From assembly GCA_018136815.1 (NCBI GenBank), contig CM030932.1, positions 7,765,628 to 7,829,627 of the forward strand: a stretch of DNA of 64,000 nt. Direction: 5' to 3'. Below the pieces are notes generated by a model. The model was not told where the DNA came from. It searched no databases and saw nothing but the letters and a program-made list of their open reading frames with translations. Of this stretch, positions 59,959-64,000 are shown one piece after another (within the stretch, counting starts at the first letter, position 1; each line of letters opens with the position of its first letter). Origin of the DNA: Isochrysis galbana (taxonomy: Eukaryota > Haptophyta > Isochrysidales > Isochrysidaceae). The position numbers were made by a program, and so were the translations under genes.

Positions 59959-60921
59959 GGAGGCGGCTGGCGGGGCAGGTAGGGGGTAGGGGGGACCTTG
60001 CGGAATCCTTGGTCCTTGGACACCCAGGGAAGGTGGAAAATAGTTGTTAAAATGAGTGAGTGACCGAGCTAACAATGGGCCAGCACTCTTCGTCTTTTTG
60101 GCGCAGCGATCGGGCTCCCATGTGTATGAGATGTAAACGGAGCACGGAGCATGGCTCAACTTTAGTTGTGTCCCACATTCGACGGATCGCCACCTGAGCT
60201 AGCTCTCGCTCGAAGATCGTCGGCCATGTCGCGCGCATGCACAGTGTAGTGAGTGAGTGCCCTTTCTTTGGGCATCTCTGGGCGCGAGGGAGGCTTGGGC
60301 TTGGCCGTGGGAGCCATGGGGAACGTTGCGGGCCGCTTCACGAAGCGGGCCGTTCTACGAAGCTCATGCCTCTACAATAAATGGTAAAAAGGGAGGGCGG
60401 CAGGATTCTGGACCTCCTCGTCAACAACAAGTCGGAAGGGAGTACTTTCGATCGGACAGGAGACAAGGCGAGAGCAGGCGGGAAGAGAGAGAGAGGGAGG
60501 GTACAATACTACTCCCGGGGGGGGGGGGGGGGGGGGAAGAAAGGCGAGGGGGGTTGGGGGGGGAGGCGGGGGGCAGGCCCCCAGCAGCAGCCTGCGACTG
60601 GACTCTCTCTCTCTCTCCCGTTCCCCTCTCTTCCGTCGTCGTCGCTCTCGGCGGCGAGGGCGCAGCGGAGAGTACACTTCACGAGAGAGGCGAGAGGAAG
60701 AGAGCAAAGCAACCAAGAAGAAGAGAGAACAACAGGAATTCCTTCCTGTTGGTGGGCGGAAGCGGGACACCGACGATTCGAGAGGCGCGCACTAGGGAGG
60801 GAGGACGAGAGAAAGAAGAGGGTGACCCCAAAAGAAAGAGAGGGAGACCAGGAAAGAGAGAGGGGGGGGGGGGGGGGGGGGAGAGGGGGGAGGCGAGAGC
60901 GAGAGAGAGCGAGAGAGCGAG
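59959..60921. other. Upstream region of the amino acid transporter
   Basis: About 960 bases without a supported gene. Two G tracts (60518-60537 and 60866-60890) and a GAGAG-rich purine stretch immediately precede the start codon at 60922. Frames through 60257-60994 are Arg/Glu/Gly-rich composition artefacts. Confidence 0.55.
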
Positions 60922-63203
60922 ATGTGGGCTCGGCTGGCGCTGGTACTGCTCGTTGGCGTCTCATGCGAGGGTGCACTCGGGCTCGAGAAGGTGACGCCAC
61001 TGCGCTCGCCACCGATCCGCGCGCCACTCACTTCGGCGCGCGCTGCCCCGCTCCTCTCGGCTGCATCAGTCGCTAGTCCACAGCCAGTGCCTGGTGCCTC
61101 TGTCTCGAGCACAATCGCCAACCTCGCCAAGAACATTGTGGGCTCGGGCGTGCTCGCGCTCGCCGCAGGCGTCGGCGCCTTCTCGGGCTCGCGCGTCGCC
61201 ATCGTCCCAGCCATGGTCCTTCTGTTCCTCATGTGCGGCCTCTCGGGCTATACCTTCTCATCAATTGCACGCGTCTCAGCTGAGGTGGGCGCCACTACGT
61301 ACCGTGACGCTTGGTCCAAGGTGTTCGGCGAGCGCTCAGCCGCCTTCCCCAACGTAGCCATCGTATTCAAGACGTTTGTTGGCTGCCTCGCCTACGCCAT
61401 CATCCTGGGAGACTCTGCCGCCTCGATGGCTGCCCTTGCAGGCGCCGGCGGCTCGCTCGCGTCGCCCAACGTGTGGATTGGACTCCTCTCTGCCTTCGTG
61501 TTGCTCCCGCTGTGCCTGCTCCGCGACCTTTCGTCGCTCTCGATCGGCTCCATCATTGGCACACTTGGCACGTCCTACACGGCGGTATTCATGGCCATCC
61601 GCTGCCTCGATGGCTCGTATGCGGCTGGTGGCTCACGCGCAGCGCTCATTCCGCCAGCTTCTCGGCCAGCTTTTTCACCCTCTTCTGGCGTGCTGGGCGG
61701 TCTCAACATGAAGGCGCTTGTGCTCGTCTCGATGCTCGCGACCACTTTCTTGGCTCACTACAACGCGCCCAAGTTCTTCACTGAACTTGCTAAGCCAAAG
61801 ACGGGTGAGCACACTGGCATCACGGATGAGAATAGGGTCGCCATCCATTCATCGTTGCCATTGGACGTGGTGACAAGATAGGTGGCGAAGCAATCGCAGC
61901 TTCGAGCAGACTGCCCATTGATGGCGCACGCGGCCATGGATGGGTTGCGTGCGGCCGGGGTGGTTGGAGGAGTTATGGGTGCCTGTCATGTTCCCCACAT
62001 TCAGAACTACTGGCCCTCTGAGGGCCAGCTAGGTATATTCATCCGTAGTGCCTGCCTGCCGCTATTCCACACTCAGAATCCATTTGAAACCCTCGTCCCC
62101 ACGAAGGCACAAAGCTGGCTTCTTTTAATAAGGCAGTTGCTGGCGGCTTCGGCCTCGCTGCCCTCCTCTGCGGTTCCATTATGACCGCCGGATACCTGAC
62201 TTTTGGCTCGGCGTCGTCTGGGTTCATCCTCAACAATTATGTGAGTTCTTACCCATTTGCTCCCTCCCCTGCCAGCTTTATCTGATTGGTTTCAGTTCGT
62301 ATCGAATCGAGGTCATCGGAGTTGACAAAAACTCTCCGTACCTACGTCGCAAGGGGATCACCCCCTCTCTACCGTCTTCTCGAAGCGTTGACTCGCATGC
62401 GATCGCATCGCTTGTCCTCCTAACGATAGTGCTGCTTCAAACCTTCAGGCCACGGCCGATGCCCTTGCTGTCGTTGCTCGTCTCGGCATCTTCTCAAGTG
62501 TGACGTTCTCGTACCCTCTCCTGTTCTTTGGCCTCCGCGATGGCGTTCTCGGTGCGCCAGCTGCCGCGTCTCGGTGTTGCGGTTTGCCAACCTTGCGATG
62601 GATCATCGTATCGTGGCGGGTCTACCTGGGCTTTGCCGCATTGGCTCGGCCACTAGAACCATTCAGCTCATCCTGACGCATGGGTGCATCACAACCTCAC
62701 ACGTTTCCCTCTTACCTGCCGTACTTTAGGCATGCTGGGCCTTAACACCGCGAAGGAAAGCACGCATCGCGTTGGCACCGTCGTCCTCTTGCTCCTTGTC
62801 AACGGCCTTGCGTGAGTGACCAAATCGCCCTGGCCTATTTCTCGTGGATTGCAGCCTCGCCTTCCTACACATTCAGAGCACAACCCTGTCGACTGTCACT
62901 ACTATTATTCTTTGCTACAATCCGCCCACACACCTCACTATTGCACCCGTGCGTTGTGCGGACAGCTGCGTCATGAAGGACCTCGGTCTCGTAACGGCCC
63001 TTGGTGGAGCAATCTTGGGCTCCACAATTGTGTACATCCTTCCTGCTCTCATGGCTCTGCGCACATCTGCTAAGAACAAGAAGTCCGGCAAGCCACCTCT
63101 CCTTGGACCTTTCGAGACAGGCTTTAATCTAGCCCTCCTTCCACTCGGTGGCGCTCTTGCCTTGATCGGTGCAGCCATGACCCTGAAGGGGGCCGGACAT
63201 TAA
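60922..63203 (+). CDS. AAAP/SLC38-type amino acid transporter
   Basis: Five exons (60922-61804, 62107-62240, 62449-62551, 62730-62811, 62966-63203) join in frame to 479 residues. A signal-like start (MWARLALVLLVGVSCEGALG) is followed by an Ala/Pro/Ser region. The AAAP fold then begins with the diagnostic first span SSTIANLAKNIVGSGVLALA. Further spans: VLLFLMCGLSGYTFSSIA, IVFKTFVGCLAYAIILGDS, WIGLLSAFVLLPLCLLRDLS, SLSIGSIIGTLGTSY, LVSMLATTFLAHYNAPKFF, GFGLAALLCGSIMTAGYLTF, LGIFSSVTFSYPLLFFGLRD, VGTVVLLLLVNGLACVMKD and ILGSTIVYILPALMAL. About 11 spans in all, as in the family. It probably moves amino acids with protons or sodium; substrate and membrane are unknown, though the N-terminal extension allows an organelle or secretory target. 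Some introns are short, down to about 150-180 bases. Confidence 0.9.
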
Positions 63204-64000
63204 GTAAGATGGTTGAGAGATGCAAATTGGTTGTCGGTGTACACTCGCACTCGTGGACCCGAACGTACGCACAAGGGAGGAAAGGCCATGACGACGAGAA
63301 TATCTGAACGTGCAGACTCTAGCGGGCACTGGAAACCTCAGTTGTCTACCTTGCGTGCACTCAGAGATGGCTGGCGTGGTATTGAAGTGGAAGCAAAATA
63401 TGGCGCCAGGATGGCCACAAGGTGATGAGAGCCACGCGATGCTTCCACAAGGTAAACGTTCGTCGACATCCCGTCGGCCCCTCCGTGCACGATGCTATAA
63501 AGTGCACGTGGTGAGTGAATCCGGATGACACACGACCTTCCTCAAGGGTCGTGGCAGAGCAGGCGCCTCAGATTGCTTGCACACCGGCGCTAGTGAGGAC
63601 TCGCCGTGTGTGTGTATAATGATGTTGCACGCACGGCCGATATGGATATAGCTTGCGCATTGCCTCTTGCTATGGTGGTTGTAGTAGTTTAATGTGTAAT
63701 GCGTGCGCTTTGGTTACATGTCTTTGTGCCGTTGCGAGTTTGAGTCCCCATGAGAATCGAGCCCCGAGGCTCTACAACGCCTCCTCAAGGCGCTTAGCGC
63801 GCGCCTAGCCAGCCTAGAGCTCATAATAATAGTAGTAATAAAACATCTAAGCGTTAGTACCACTACTCCCACTAGCCCGGTACTATCACGACGACACCCC
63901 TCAGCGCACCTGCCCATACGCCTTGACGTGGGCTAATGCCACAGATACACCCGGATGGGCCGTCAGTACTGATATCAGTACTGATGCATCAGTATAAGCT
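63204..64000. other. Downstream region to window end
   Basis: No gene is supported. 63823-63850 is AT-rich (AATAATAGTAGTAATAAAAC). 63963-63984 is a perfect 22-base palindrome built on TCAGTACTGA TATCAGTACTGA; a related word (ACTGATATCAGTTGTCAGT) is found at about 6700. Confidence 0.6.

Noticed and set aside
60257-61076. Plus-strand Arg/Glu/Gly ORFs upstream of the transporter
   Set aside because: Purine-rich leader with G tracts; the real gene starts at 60922 in another frame.
63725-63780. tRNA-like sequence around GCGAGTTTGAGTCCCC
   Set aside because: A T-arm-like word is present but no matching acceptor, D or anticodon stems could be folded.

Overview
This window is nuclear DNA from a eukaryote, most likely a unicellular, flagellated, plastid-bearing alga of haptophyte or stramenopile type; the lineage is an inference. 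The evidence is: genes split by GT-AG introns (many donors GTGAGT, GTGCGT or GTAAGT), no operons, GC-rich coding sequence, a kinesin-9 motor (a flagellar family), an organellar-type phenylalanyl-tRNA synthetase, a CbbY-type sugar phosphatase resembling the plastid form, and a bacterial-type HslU. Intergenic DNA is crowded with transposon fragments, dispersed repeats and long G or C runs. One 100-base run of N (49532-49631) is an assembly gap.

Layout. 1-5300: repeats and a Ty3/gypsy element cut in two by a second, gag-bearing insertion. 5303-6141 (-): TMEM70-like mitochondrial membrane protein. 6890-8220: small DNA-transposon-like unit. 8820-14874 (-): five-exon gene for a protein of about 1854 residues that I do not recognise. 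16838-19918 (+): GRIP-domain golgin. 20390-20690: decayed LINE reverse transcriptase. 21180-23018 (-): TauE/SafE-type anion exporter. 24488-26471 (+): organellar PheRS. 26855-30260: repeat cluster with a perfect 32-base palindrome, an 11-base minisatellite and a foldback element with arms of about 300 bases. 30491-33216 (+): kinesin-9. 34231-35500: three compact, possibly element-borne ORFs. 35560-35850 (-): LINE endonuclease remnant. 36737-38783 (-): Tudor-AlkB-like dioxygenase. 39569-41422: small membrane protein and an uncertain ORF. 41977-43486 (+): DUF7796/glycosyltransferase-like protein. 44923-46104 (-): CbbY-like phosphatase. 48995-49531 (-): C-terminal exons of HslU. 49784-50264: second small membrane protein. 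51721-53927 (+): secreted EF-hand, proline-rich protein. 54512-54769 (-): third small membrane protein. 56219-56899 (-): prefoldin subunit 5. 58121-59803: compact ORFs ending in a fourth small membrane protein. 60922-63203 (+): AAAP-type amino acid transporter.

The cellular genes are unrelated housekeeping or organelle genes and do not form a pathway. The least explained pattern is a conserved module of about 75-100 bases downstream of four short membrane-protein genes (near 39.43, 49.78, 54.3-54.5 and 59.9 kb). Two of those proteins are clear paralogues with a shared C-terminal signature. Exon boundaries were derived by hand from reading frame and splice consensus. Boundaries given as exact are frame-consistent; those marked approximate are not secured.
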